From NCBI GenBank assembly GCA_946122785.1, contig CAMGYJ010000011.1, positions 25,173,007 through 25,237,006 on the forward strand: a stretch of 64,000 nt of DNA, read 5' to 3'. This stretch comes from Linum tenue. Taxonomy: Eukaryota > Streptophyta > Magnoliopsida > Malpighiales > Linaceae. The notes beneath the pieces were generated by a model that was not told the DNA's origin, did no database searches, and worked only from the letters and a program-made list of their open reading frames with translations. Position numbers and translations under genes: made by a program. Of the stretch, positions 45,391-56,708 are shown in pieces. The first letter of the stretch is position 1. Every line of letters starts with the position of its first letter.

Positions 45391-47283
45391 CCTCGGCATG
45401 TGAACCATGGCCTTCAATAACAGAATGGTGATACAGAGCTTCTTGAGCATCTCCGTGAACCCACCACATTTTGCCTCCAATCGGTCCTTGTGCATCCTCG
45501 TGGGAAAAGGAAGAGGAGGCTTGTATTCAGCCAGTTATGGTGGTGTCGGCAATGCCTTCTTAGGTTGTTCTTCCTTTCCTCCTACTTATTCTTGATCATT
45601 GGCCGTTGGATGGGTCTTCTCTTCTTCGGTCACTTCCTTAGCAACAACCTCCTCGGTCACCTTCCAGCTCCTCAAAAGAATAGCATTACAACCTGCATTT
45701 TGATCTTTGGGGTGGGCAATAGTTTGTTAGGGTACGGCTCCCCTTTGCCTTTCAGTAAGGATCCCTGCAAGATTACCAATTTGCACCTCCAAGTTTTGAA
45801 GACTTGCTTGATGGCTCCTCAATCCCACCTCAATCGAAGTAAACTTTGTTGTTGCCACATTCATAAATTGCTCAATCTTCTCAAACTTTTGAGTGCTCGT
45901 GCTCACAAAGGTGGTCACTAGGTCCTCAAGTTTTGCAAACTTATCGGGTTGGCCTTGACCACCTTGAGATGGTTGTTGGAAGTTAGAGCCTTGGAATTGC
46001 GGTCTTTGTTGAATGAAAGTAGGCCTATGTTGATAATTTCCCGTCAGTCCTTGGAAACTGGGGGGTCTTGGGTTGGTAGGAGAGGACCGAGATAAATTGG
46101 GATATTTCGCCACCCCAGGTTGTAAGTGTTGCTATTAGGGATTCCCCCCTAGCATTGGAGATGAAACTCACTTGCTCCTCGGGGGTGCTTGACTCTTTCA
46201 TCATTTGACACTCTGAAATCTTGTGGTTGGTACTCAAACACCAATCACACGCCATTACAGGCATCTTCCCATGCTTCTTGTCCTCTAGGAGTGCATCAAT
46301 CCATCGATCAATCTTAGCTTCAAGCGGAGGACTCGCTCATACACTTTGCACTCCTCTTGAGATGCTTCTCTTGCCACTTCTCGTCAAACCCCAATCATAC
46401 CCTTTACTCGCCATGTCTTCGAGCAACTCGGTCTCTTGGGGCGGAGTCATATTCATCAATTTCCCTTGGCATAAGGAGTCAATGAGAATCTTGTCGTCTT
46501 GGTGGAGACCGCCATAGAATGTCTCAATCCGAAATTTCTCCTCGAATCCATGGGGTGGGCACTGGAAGAAGAAATCAGATTACCTTTCCCAAGAATCCCT
46601 CAATGTCACATCTTCCTCTTGCTCAGAGTGGGTGATCTTCTTGCGCCACTCCGTCGTCTTTGAAGGTGGGCAATACTGAGTCATGAACTTGATGAGCATG
46701 TCATCCCATGAGGTAATTGAGAGGGCCGGTCTATTATTGAGCCAACAAGATGCATTCCCCACAAGAGAGTAGATGAATAGCCTCAACTTCAAAACATCCT
46801 CGGGAACACCATTGATCTTCAAACTTCCCACAAGCTCGATGAACTTCTGAAGATGCTCCCTTGGAGACTCATTGCTAAGCCCATGAAATAGTTCATTGTT
46901 TTGGATCATGGTGAAGAGGGCGGGATTGATCTCGAAATTGTTGGCGGTCACAGGCAGATGTCTAAAGGTGGGTTGAATATCTGCTACCTTTGGAGTCATA
47001 TAGTACCCCATGGTCCTCGGTTGCTCTTCTGAGGCACTCTAGCTAAAGCATGTTGATTAGCCGCCATATCAGCTTCACTTCCTTCCTCTACGGAATCAAA
47101 CTCTTCCTCAATTGCAACTTCCTCTTCGGGACCAACTTGATGTTGTCCCCTCTCTTCTATCCTTCTTCTTGTCTCTGCTAGCTCCCTCTCACGATCCAAG
47201 AGTCGGCGAGTGAGATTGAGATTCTCGTCCAGTGGCGCCAAAGATGTCGGATTACTCTGGGTCATACACCTCCCTGCATGCAC
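45391..47283 (-). pseudogene. gag of element A
   Basis: Minus-strand Gag with several stops and frameshifts. It starts near 47283 (MTQSNPTSLAPLDENLNLTR). The capsid-like domain reads LRLFIYSLVGNASCWLNNRP, SITSWDDMLIKFMTQYCPPS and EDVTLRDSWER; the CCHC knuckle is CDWCLSTNHKISEC (46210-46250). A Gln/Pro-rich stretch (YQHRPTFIQQRPQFQG) and QIGNLAGILTERQRGAVP follow. The last part, LPFPTRMHKDRLE and MPRYA, ends where B is inserted. It corresponds to residues 1-635 of the element B polyprotein. Confidence 0.85.
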
Positions 47284-47391
47284 TCAAAAGAACCACAACT
47301 CGTCTAACACGAGCAAGATTCACAAACACAAAAGCGAAAATAAAAGCTAAATTAACACCAAACAATATTTTCAAAATAACGGGTCGTTTGT

Positions 47392-47409
47392 TCCCTGACA
47401 ACGGCACCA
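47392..47409 (-). promoter_or_regulatory. Element A primer-binding site (tRNA-Asp)
   Basis: Minus-strand TGGTGCCGTTGTCAGGGA, six bases inside the 5' LTR; three changes from the perfect tRNA-Asp complement, in line with age. Confidence 0.85.
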
Positions 47410-47415
47410 AAAACT

Positions 47416-48848
47416 TGATTCGTCCCGAATATGAAAATAAAACTCCCAATTAAGGCCCAAGTATAAACCTTAATTGGGTGCAATATTGGGTAAGTATGTT
47501 TAAATACCACCCCGGGCCGGTCCATGTACCCCTACTTCGATTATTTGAAATATTATCTAGTGATAGGTTGTTTGATTGAAAACTACGATCTACTATTAAA
47601 GCATTTGCAAAAATAATTGGTTTTGACTCTTAAATGAGAAGGATTCACCCGAGTGTAGCTCCCCCTAACTCGCTACCATGACTTTTCGGAATGACTGAAA
47701 ATGTACGGTGTAGGTGATTGAGAATTGTAAGGAAGTGTAGCTAGTGATGGAACACCATTCTCTCGGTCCCTAGGACAAGGAATTCAGATTAAGCTACCAA
47801 GGTAGCTCGCTTGGCCTAATCGACTAAGGACTACCAAACCTTCACTCTCAAATCAGAATTCGGATGGCCAAAACACAATCAACCCAGGTGCCAAGACAAA
47901 CAAGGAGGGATGTCATACATGAACCTAGATAGGAGACATGATTTTCCTAAGAAAACCAAGCTTTACAAGCCTCTTTAACAAAAGGAAGTTTTCTCCATTC
48001 CTAGGTTAGAATGACAACTAGATTGATAGGCGAACACACAACACAATCTTTTATGAAAATACCTCCAAATTCGTATTAAAACACATCCACACATAGACAA
48101 TTATTCCGTACAATCAATCACATGGTAGGAGTTAGGGTACCCAAGTGAAAAGGGAAACTACTCCATGCTAGGAGAGGGAAAAAACACAAGGAGAAAGAAT
48201 AAAAACCATCATGGAGATGCTTGAATCCTTCCTTGTGTAGAAGAGCTCTTCCTTTGTGGAAGATTTTTCCAAATCCTTGCCTTGGAATGAAACCCTAGCT
48301 TCTGCTCTCTTCTGGCTCGTCACTTTATCTCTCTAGAATGCTGAAGAAGAAGATTTTCTCACTCAATGTCTCCTCCCTTCCTTTTCCTTCAGCTCAAACC
48401 CCGCTTTTATACCCAGGTCGGGCTCACATCACGTTCCTAGTTCACGACCGAGAACTCAAGGCAGGGACCATGATCTCAGGCCAAAACGCGTCGCATCAAT
48501 AATTCACTTCACGGTCTCTGGCTTGGGTTCACGGTCTTACGACCGTGAACTTCCAGTGAGAGCAAAAATGTCTCTGGATGTTTGGCTGTTCACAGTTTGC
48601 GGCTCCAGTTCACGGTCTCCCTAACTGTGAACTCATTGCTTCCACCGTGATCTGCTACTTTCTCCATCCTTTGACCCGATTTTTTGCCTTTTCGTCCAAC
48701 TTTCGAATCTGAGGTTGGTTCCACCTGCTATAGACTGAAATGCACAAAAACGAGACAAAACCCAGCGTAAAACCAAACCTCTCGGAGTAAAAATGCCTTA
48801 ACGAATAATAAAATCAGTGGTAAAAAGTTTACAATTATGCTCGAATCA
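47416..48848 (-). repeat. Element A 5' LTR
   Basis: 1433 bp, plus-strand TGATTCGTCC...CTCGAATCA, homologous to 7788-9227. A minus-strand TATAAAAGCGGG lies at about 48404-48415, with GTTCACGGTC repeats at 48430-48630. Confidence 0.9.
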
Positions 48849-48933
48849 GTATATTAGTAAATGGTATATGATTCACGATTGAATCTCTCCCAACAACTCG
48901 AGTTTTTGGGACCAACAGGTTTTTGACACACTC

Positions 48934-49348
48934 ATGACACCCTAAACCACAAGCTACCTACGTGCCCAAAAGCCATGCATGCAGTTTAGAGATTTCCCCA
49001 CCAATCAATTATTTGATTATGCCTTGATAACCCCTTAGCTAAGCCTTACGTGATACACATTAACCACCACATTTTAACCCTTCGTCAAGCTCCCCTATAG
49101 TGGTAAATGGTATAAACGAGTATTACTCCTTATGTAAATCCAACCATGGCCCTGTTCTTGAAATAATTATCCATCAACCCACTGCATCCATCCATATGTA
49201 TAGATTAACATCCTACCGCATTCTCCTGGCCAGTGACCGATCCATTTTGCAGCTAAAGTGAACTAGGATAAGTCCTTTACCTCCGGTCTCTTCAGGAAGC
49301 ACGACAACAACCTGGTCTCCCCTCGGTCAGCTCGCCAATCCGCAGCCA
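48934..49348. other. Intergenic
   Basis: Right flank of the TRIM. No gene or repeat recognised. Confidence 0.5.
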
Positions 49349-49356
49349 GTCAATCC

Positions 49357-50787
49357 TAGAGGTGTCAATTGGGCGGGTTGAGTCGGGTTGGTTCTAACCG
49401 GGTTGCGAGTTCAATCGAGTCGGTTTCAATTTGGATCGGGTTTAATTGGGTTGCAGGTCAATTGGGTTACGAGTCAATCAGGTCACTGGTTAATTGGGCT
49501 ACGGATTGGGTCGGGTTATGGGCGCATCAAATTACGGATTTATTGGATTGCGGGTTAATTCGGGTTCGGTCAGGTCGAATTATGGGTTATTCGGGTCAAC
49601 CCATTGGATCATTTACTTCTTGACAGAAAATAATGTTTTACAAACTATCAATATATGAATATAAATTGTAGGTAATGATACAAAATTTAAGAAAATGATA
49701 ATATGATAATATTTTACACATACAAATTAAATATCCATTATGTTAGCATAAAAACTAAATATAAATAAAATAGTGTATATAAAAGCTTTGTTGCTGGTTA
49801 TAATTTTTTTTTATGGTGAGAGATTGTAACTTCACTTATTTTATTAATTTATAAAAAAAATTGAATCAGGAAAAATTTGAGAATGAAGTAAAAAAGGTAG
49901 ATTACATGCTGATACATTTCGAAATGAATCATCTTAATTAAATATAGTATGAACTAGATTTTTGTCTCTTCATTTCCACGAAAACTTATGAACATCATTC
50001 CGAATCACCCACTTATATATTTTCACAATTTTTTTTATATATTCACGGTAACATCTCATCCTAAAAATCATGGGTCGGACAACGGTTCGGTCAAATATGA
50101 TATTATCATCCAGTTCTAATCGTCGATTTAATAATTTATAAAAAATAAATAAAATCATTAAAAAGTTGCGAATGAAGTAAAAAGGGTAAACTATCCACTT
50201 ATATATCTTGATAGGGATCATTGATTTTGGGAATTTCATTAATTTTCAAGGGTTGATTTTTTTTAATATAGTTATGGGTGGTGGAGATACGAATTTGTGT
50301 CTAACTTTTCCTATTATCTTCTAAAATTTATCCTTTGAATTTCATAAAATAAAAAATGAATGAAAAGATATTTCATATATTATTATTTTAAAAATTAAAT
50401 ATTTAAGAAAAAACTTCAATTTATACCATCAATTCTACAAATAATTTTCAATTATTGTGAGAACAACAGTTCTTTCTTGGTAAATTTAAAAATATAATAA
50501 TGTATACATTTAATTTTTGTAGAAGCATTCGGGTAAAATGGGTTATTCGAGTTGGGTTCGATTTGATTACGGGTTATTTGGGCTATGAATCATTCGGGTT
50601 ATAGATGAGATGAGTTATGGGTTGGATCAGATAACGAGTTCATCGAGTTATGGGTTGATCGAATTACGGGTCAATTGGTTTCAGGTTACATCGGGTGGTT
50701 GACTTTTTGTCAAATCGGGTTACAGACGAGTTGTGGGTGGGGTGGGTTGGACGGGTTGGTCGTGTTGGGTTCATTTTGACAACTCTA
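49357..50787. mobile_element. Non-autonomous hAT-type element with GGGTT-rich ends
   Basis: Perfect 8-bp TSD GTCAATCC (49349-49356, 50788-50795). Inverted ends TAGAGGTGTCAA (left) and TTGACAACTCTA (right). Both subterminal regions (49365-49610, 50528-50775) are packed with TCGGGTT/ATTGGGTT/TACGGGTT-type repeats; the middle is AT-rich. No transposase. The ORFs at 49369 and 49970 follow repeats and are not credible. Confidence 0.85.
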
Positions 50788-50920
50788 GTCAATCCCGTCA
50801 TCGCTTCTCCGTGACTCCATGATCTTCTTGCAACCCCCAAATCCCGCTACCTTGCAATTACCGCAGCCGTTGTGGCTATGGTTTGTTTCTCTGTCTCTCT
50901 CTTTGCCATAGCGACCGGGG

Positions 50921-51527
50921 GTTAGGGACAGAGCTACCTTATGTGAAGGGGGCCATGGCACCCCTAAACCAGTAAATTTGTACAAAACATGAGTATGGAG
51001 CATAAGAAATTTCGGCAGAGTAATGGTTGAACGATTAGTCAACTCTCAGCATTGGGAGAAATCAAAATGGTTCGAAGGCCTTCCCTACCACAACTTTTTG
51101 CAATTTTTGGCTAATTAATTATCCGCCTTCAAGATTTTTTACATTTTTTCTCTGAATTTTCTTCTTGAATTTATAATTAGCTTTTTTGAAATCACTTGTC
51201 AATGTTGAGTATCTTCTTTATCATTGTAAGTTAATTTCTTTGAAAATATATCATGTTTCTATTTATAAATAGTCAATTTGAATGTATGAGATTTTTTTTA
51301 ATTATCATATTGGTAAATATAGGAGACTATGAAAGATATGATTCTTATATAAATGATCACATATGTATAGTTATATGATTTTTGCAATTTTTGGCGAAAT
51401 TTTTAGTGGATTCTATATAATAAAAAAAATGGTCGGTTAAAAATGTGATATTATATGTTATTAGTTATTACAATTGTATTGCAAAAATATTTGCCCCATT
51501 AATTAAAAATTCTAGCTCTGTCTCTGC
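50921..51527. mobile_element. Probable MITE, about 607 bp
   Basis: Inverted ends share GACAGAGCTA (GTTAGGGACAGAGCTA on the left, GCAGAGACAGAGCTA as the reverse complement of the right). Candidate 9-bp flanks CGACCGGGG and CGACGGTGG match at 7 of 9. The interior is AT-rich and non-coding. Boundaries are less sure than for the other MITEs. Confidence 0.55.
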
Positions 51528-52160
51528 CGACGGTGGTGCTTAGCGGATAGATGATATGAGTTGGGATTAGGAATATGGAGAGGACGAAGTGTTGTGGGTG
51601 GCAGAGCTGGTCTTAGTTCCTCTTTGGGAAAAGAGTGGCCTTCCTGGGGTGCTAGGTTTAGGATTAAATACGAATAGAATTAGGTTTAATCAAGGATAGT
51701 TTGGAAATTCCACCTGAATATGAGTAGTGGGGTGTTACAAGTTTTTCGTAATTGGGTGGACCGAGAAAAGTTCCTAGCTCTTTTTTTTGGAAATTTTTTT
51801 TATCGACTTTGGAATTTTTTTTATTGATGAAGTAACATTCTTTGTCATTTAAATTAGAATATTTTGAATAATCTTACCAAAATAATAGATAATATTTTAA
51901 ATAATAAATTTGCGAAAGGTTTATTGCTATTGAATGCATTTTCAACTATTTATTAAAAATAAACAAACATATTAATATTTGTCATTAATTTTTTTAATTT
52001 TACTTATGTAATAAAATTTTAAAACTGTTGCGTAAAATACATATCCATTACGTAAAGGTTACGAAATGATAATTATTTGTGTTAGTAGCATTTTGTACCA
52101 CTCTACTTTTACAAATTAACAAACGTACCCCTCTACTAAATTTTTCCACGGAAATACCCT
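51528..52160. other. Intergenic, AT-rich
   Basis: No gene, RNA or repeat recognised. Confidence 0.45.
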
Positions 52161-52161
52161 T

Positions 52162-52890
52162 CTAATAGTAGCAGCAGTAGTTACTTGCATTCCACGGCGA
52201 GTGTTCGCCGACGAACCCAAGCTTCTTGGCAACGACGAAAGCACCATCGAGCAACCAGTGAGAATGTTTTGAACCATTTTCTTTAGTTTCATTACAACAT
52301 ATTATCCACTCTGACTCGTCTTCTTTCATCTTAATTGATAGAACAACACCTCCAGGCCTAGAGGAAAGCGTACTGCTCAGCATAATTAGTAACACACTGA
52401 AAGGAGGAAAAGAGTACCTCATTGTTCAAAGTGTGGTGGGATACACACATGCAAGATCATGTCTTATGAATCGAGGTGGTGGAATACAAGTAAGTTAGAG
52501 GGAAAATATGAGATCATGTTATGTACAAACGACAAATGTGGTTGTGATGTCTATATTGATATTGTGTAGGTTGTTAGGCTGAATATTGACGATCGAGTGA
52601 CAATTGAACAAGAGTTGTGTGTTGCAACAACTTGAGTGGGAGTCTATGTGGATGAAAACACTGGGAACCAATACATTAGGGTTAGTGTGACTTATTTCAT
52701 TTGCTTTATTTTGCATGAACTTCCTCATAATGTGAACCATGACTTTGTTTCAGCTCAATGGAGCAGGAGGTCATCCTGTAGGTGGCACTCAACCCACAGT
52801 TGTGGATATGCAAGAAAGTCAACCCCCACCCACGCAACCTTAGACTTGGCTGACCATGAGGTACTTTATTTTTTGTACAAGCCTATGTAA
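52162..52890. other. Unrecognised sequence with coding-like patches
   Basis: A minus-strand 86-codon ORF (52422-52162) and plus-strand patches are present. One plus-strand frame at 52398-52480 gives HCSKCGGIHTCKIM, a possible zinc-knuckle-like CxxC motif. Another at 52636-52690 gives VGVYVDENTGNQYIRV. The pieces cannot be joined into one gene and may be remains of a transposon gene. No function is proposed. Confidence 0.25.
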
Positions 52891-52912
52891 CTGTCCTCCC
52901 TAAAAGAGCTTT

Positions 52913-53638
52913 TTGAAAGTTGACAGAATGGAGGGGTACCAAAAGTTTCTGGATCTTTTGGGTAAGGTACATGTCAACATCCCCTTCATTGAAGTCATCT
53001 CGAAAATGCCTCAATATGCCAAATTTATGAAGGAGATTCTCACACACAAGAGAAAAATGGGAGATGTGGCTTTGGTTGTCCTGAATGAAGAATGCTCTGC
53101 CACAATCCTCAACAAGAGTCTACCAGAAAAACTCAAAGATCCAGGAAGTTTCACTCTATCATGAATTATCGGTAAACTAGAAGTGGAAAGAAGTTTGGCC
53201 GATCTCGGGGCAAACATTATTGTTATGCCATTTTGCCTCTATCAACAACTTGGGCTAGGTGAGCTCACTTCGACCAAGATGACGATCCAACTAGCAGATA
53301 AATCCACACGCCACCCCCTTAAAATCTTGGAAGATGTGCTCATGAAGGTGGGACCATTTGTCTTCCTAGCAGATTTTGTGATCATGGATACCGACGAGAC
53401 TGATGTTTCGCTAATCCTTGGTCGTCCCTTCTTAGCAACGATCAGAGCTATAGTGGATGTTCATGATGGGAGGCTCACTCTACGAGTTGGAGATGCCAGT
53501 GCCACCTTTCGACTAAATGATGGAATGAGATATGCCCATGTTCATGATGACCTCAACTCAATTGATGATGAAATTGAAATGACATCTGTTTCGTGCATCA
53601 CCATATTCCCGGAGGAAGAAAAATTTGAAGTATTCTAA
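52913..53638 (+). pseudogene. Gag linker and protease of element D
   Basis: Reads VNIPFIEVISKMPQYAKFMK, then LPEKLKDPGSFTLS, a TGA at 53162, then VERSLADLGANIIVMPFCLY with the DLGA protease motif, and LILGRPFLATIRAIVDVHDG. Homologous to residues 612-800 of the B polyprotein. Confidence 0.85.
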
Positions 53639-53798
53639 ATTACTAATCTTGAAGAAGAAGGGGAAGATTCTTAGCATCTTGAGAAACAACAAGAATTACT
53701 AAAGAAGAATCTAATTTTTCAGAGGAAGAACTACTGGAGGAGGTGGTTGAGCTCCCTATAGTTCCCCTCTTGAAAACTTCCTATGATGAACCACCAAC

Positions 53799-55310
53799 TT
53801 GGAGCTAAAAGCATTACCACAACATTTGGAGTATGCCTTCCTCAGCAACAACTCCAAATTGCCGGTCATCATCAACTCATCTCTTTCTCCACAGCGGAAG
53901 GAACAACTAGTGGCTCTACTGAAGAAACACATAAGAGCCATTGCTTGGAAGATCACAGACATCCAAGGGATAAGTCCATCCTTCTGCACCCATAAAATTC
54001 TTATGGAGGCCGAATACAAGCAGTGGTACAACCACAACGTCACCTAAATCCAAACATGAGAGAAGTGGTAAAGAAGGAAGTCCTAAAGCTTCTTGATGTC
54101 GGGATAATCTATCCAATCTCTGACAGCCCTTGGGTCAGCCCAGTACAAGTAGTTCCGAAGAAATGAGGCATGACTGTCATTCCCAATAACAAAGGGGGAC
54201 TCATCCCAACCCGAACAATTACTGGTTGGCGCGTTTGCATCGACTACAGACATTTGAATGATGCTACTCGGAAGGATCATTTTCCTCTTCCCTTCATTGA
54301 TCAGATGTTGGAGAGGTTGGCTGGCCATGAATTCTATTGTTTCTTAGATGGCATGTCCAGATACTTTCATATTCCGATAGATCCAGCAGATCAGGAGAAG
54401 ACCACTTTCACATGTCCATATGGTACTTTTGCTTATAGACGTATCCCTTTCGGATTATGCAATGCACCTGCCACATTTCAAAGGTGCATGACAACGATCT
54501 TTGGGAATCTAGTTGAGGATGTTGTAGAGGTCTTCATGGATGACTTCTCTGTCTATGGAGATTTCTTTCATAATTTTCTATCAAATATGGAGAAGGTGCT
54601 TACTCGATGTGAAGAGACACATCTTGCATTAAACTGGGAGAAGTGTCGCTTCATGGTGACAGAGGGAACTATTCTTGGCCACAAGATCTCAAACAAAGGC
54701 ATTGAAGTTGATCGTGCAAAGATCGAGACAATTGCCGCTCTTCCCCCACCATCTTTTGTAAAAGAAATATGTAGTTTCCTAGGCATGCGAGATTCTACAT
54801 ATGCTTCATCAAAGATTAGTCAACCTTTGACCAAGTTTCTGGAGAAGGATGCAGTTTTCTCATCTGATGAGAAATGTCTTCTAGCATTTGAGTTCTTGAA
54901 GGAAAAACTCACTAACTCTCCCATCCTTATGGCTCCAGATTGGAACCTACCATTTGAGCTCATGTGTGATGCCAGTGATTGTGCAGTTGGCGCTGTGTAG
55001 GGACAAAGAAAAGAGAAGAGGTTCCATCCAATTTACTATGCCAGTAGAACTTTGAATGATGCTCAAAGGAAATACACCACCACAGAGAAGGAGATGTTGG
55101 CCAATGTCTTCACTTTTGATAAATTTCGTTCATATTTGGTGCAATCCCATACAGTGGTCTTCACAGATCATCAGACACTCTGATACCTTCTATCAAAGGC
55201 AGATGCTAAACCGAGACTCATTCGATGGATCTTACTACTCCAAGAATTTGACATAGAGATCAAAGACAAGAAAGGAGTCACAAATGTAGTTGCTGATCAT
55301 CTATCTCGTT
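53799..55310 (+). pseudogene. Reverse transcriptase and RNase H of element D
   Basis: The RT N-terminus begins about 53799 (ELKALPQHLEYAFL), with a frameshift near 54045. The palm contains WRVCIDYRHLNDATRKDHFP, FLDGMSRYFHIPI, FGLCNAPATFQRCM and the catalytic FMDDFSVYG (FMDD at 54533-54544, the YxDD box). RNase H follows (MCDASDCAVGAV, then a TAG at 54998, YYASRTLNDAQRKY, TTEKEMLA, FTDHQTL, a stop, ADHLSRLEG). It copies the element RNA when intact; at least four stops or frameshifts kill it. Confidence 0.9.
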
Positions 55311-56443
55311 TGGAGGGTGCTGAGTTTTCTATTTCAGATCCAGTCGAAATCAATGAGTCATTCTCGGACGAACAACTCTTCGAAGTCATCATCAAAGAAG
55401 CTGAAGGACCATGGTTTGCAGACATGGCCAATTATCTGGCTGTGGGACTACTTCCCCAACACCTATCATATCAAGAAAAGAAGAAGTTCTTTGTTGACCT
55501 AAAGAACTACTTTTGGGATGATCCATTCCTATTCAGGATAAGATCTTATGGGATAATCTGTCGACATGTTCCTGTCACCGAGACACATAATATCATCCAT
55601 CATTGCCATTCCGGCCAGGCAAGAGGCCACCACAGTGGAAATTGTACAACAAGAAAAGTATTGGAACTCGGATTATACTGGCCCGCTATTTTTTTAGATT
55701 GCGACCACTTTGCTAGAAGTTGTGATGATTGTCAACGGTTTGGAAACATATCTCGTCGGGATGAAATGCCACAACACATTTTTCAACCCATCGAGATCAT
55801 TGATGTCTAGTTGCTTGATTTCATGGGACCCTTCCCATCATCTTCGGGCAACAAATACATCCTGGTGACTGTTGACTATGTGTCAAAATGGGCTGAAGCA
55901 CAATCCCTTCCCACGAATGATGCTAGAAAGGTGGGGAAGTTTCTCCAACAACTATTCACCCGATTCGGAGTACCTCAAGCAATAATCAGTGATCGTGAAA
56001 CTCATTTCCAAGGTCAATTTCACAAGGTGTGTACTCGATTCGGGGTGACACATCGGCTATTCACATCCTATAATCCACAAACAAGCGGTCAAGTAGAGCT
56101 GACAAATCGAGAGCTCAAGCAAATACTCCAGAAAACGGTTGATCAATCTCGCAAGGATTGGTCAACTAAGCTTAATGACGCATTATGGGCATATCGCACA
56201 GCTTTCAAAAATTCAATAGGCACCTCGCCTTATCGGATGGTGTATGGTAAAGCTTGCCACCTACCAGTGGAATTGGAGCATAAAGCATTTTGGGCTCTCA
56301 AATCACTAAACTTGGATCTTGGAGTAGCAGGTGAAGAAAGGATCCAGATGCATGAAATGGAGGAGTTTCGCTTTCATGCCTATGAAAGTACATGCCTTTA
56401 CAAAGAACGCACCAAACGAATCCATGATGCAAAATTGAAATGA
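55311..56443 (+). pseudogene. Integrase of element D
   Basis: HHCC-type N-terminal zinc site: [15 protein letters not shown], then CDDCQRFG (about 55595-55745). A TAG at 55808 interrupts. The core holds the DDE triad in [21 protein letters not shown] and [11 protein letters not shown] (about 55865-56120), then [20 protein letters not shown] and [20 protein letters not shown] ends this frame at 56441. In an intact element it would insert the DNA copy and leave a 5-bp TSD, as at B and C. Confidence 0.9.
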
Positions 56444-56708
56444 AAGGATTTCAAGGCTAGAGATCGAATGCTTCTGTTCAACTCTCGCCTTCGACTCTTT
56501 CCTGGAAAACTCAAGTCCAAGTGGTCTAGTCCATACACAATCAGCACGGTCCATCCATACGGCACAGTGGAACTTTTTGGTGAGGACAATTCAACCTTCA
56601 AGGTAAACGGGCATCGACTAAAACTCTACCTTGCCTTGGAGCAGCCTTCCAACCTTAACGTTGTCCACCTCTCTGCCCCCAAATTAAGCTCCACATTGTC
56701 CCGCTATC
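56444..56708 (+). pseudogene. C-terminal Pol tail of element D
   Basis: Continues the integrase frame after the TGA: KDFKARDRMLLFNSRLRLFP, KLKSKWSSPYTIS, then TVELFGEDNSTFKVNGHRLK. It ends STLSRYL at the insertion of C. This is the part homologous to residues 855-925 of the B polyprotein and to the remnant in C. Confidence 0.85.

Larger units (their letters stand above)
7788..48848 (-). mobile_element. Element A: Athila-like Ty3/gypsy retrotransposon
   Basis: Minus-strand element. Its 5' LTR is 47416-48848 and its 3' LTR is 7788-9227, both ending TG...CA. Flanks are GTGTA (7783-7787) and GTATA (48849-48853), a TSD with one mismatch. In element order: LTR, tRNA-Asp-type PBS, gag, protease, post-pol hairpin, env-like ORF, 3' non-coding domain, PPT, LTR. 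No RT, RNase H or integrase coding is found between protease and the post-pol hairpin. It is interrupted by B in the gag-protease linker and by E in protease. The two LTRs differ at many sites, consistent with it being the older host of the nest. Confidence 0.88.
7573..48928 (+). mobile_element. TRIM-like retroelement split by the 41-kb nested pile
   Basis: Left part: a short LTR (7573-7649, ending TTGTTGACA), a primer-binding site TGGTATCAGAGC for initiator tRNA-Met (7650-7661), about 110 bp of non-coding interior, and a purine tract TTTGAGGGGG (7774-7783). Right part: 48849-48928 repeats the LTR (TATTAGTAAATGGTATATGA to TTTTTGACA). The 5-bp sequence CACTC flanks both outer ends (7568-7572, 48929-48933). 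Removing element A leaves a TRIM of roughly 290 bp with LTRs of about 77 bp. The exact LTR start is uncertain: TG is expected, but the TSD suggests it begins at TATTAG. Confidence 0.75.

Noticed and set aside
52636..52890. An intact small host gene at 52.6-52.9 kb
   Set aside because: Patches are in different frames with stops, no consistent splice sites, and no recognised domain.
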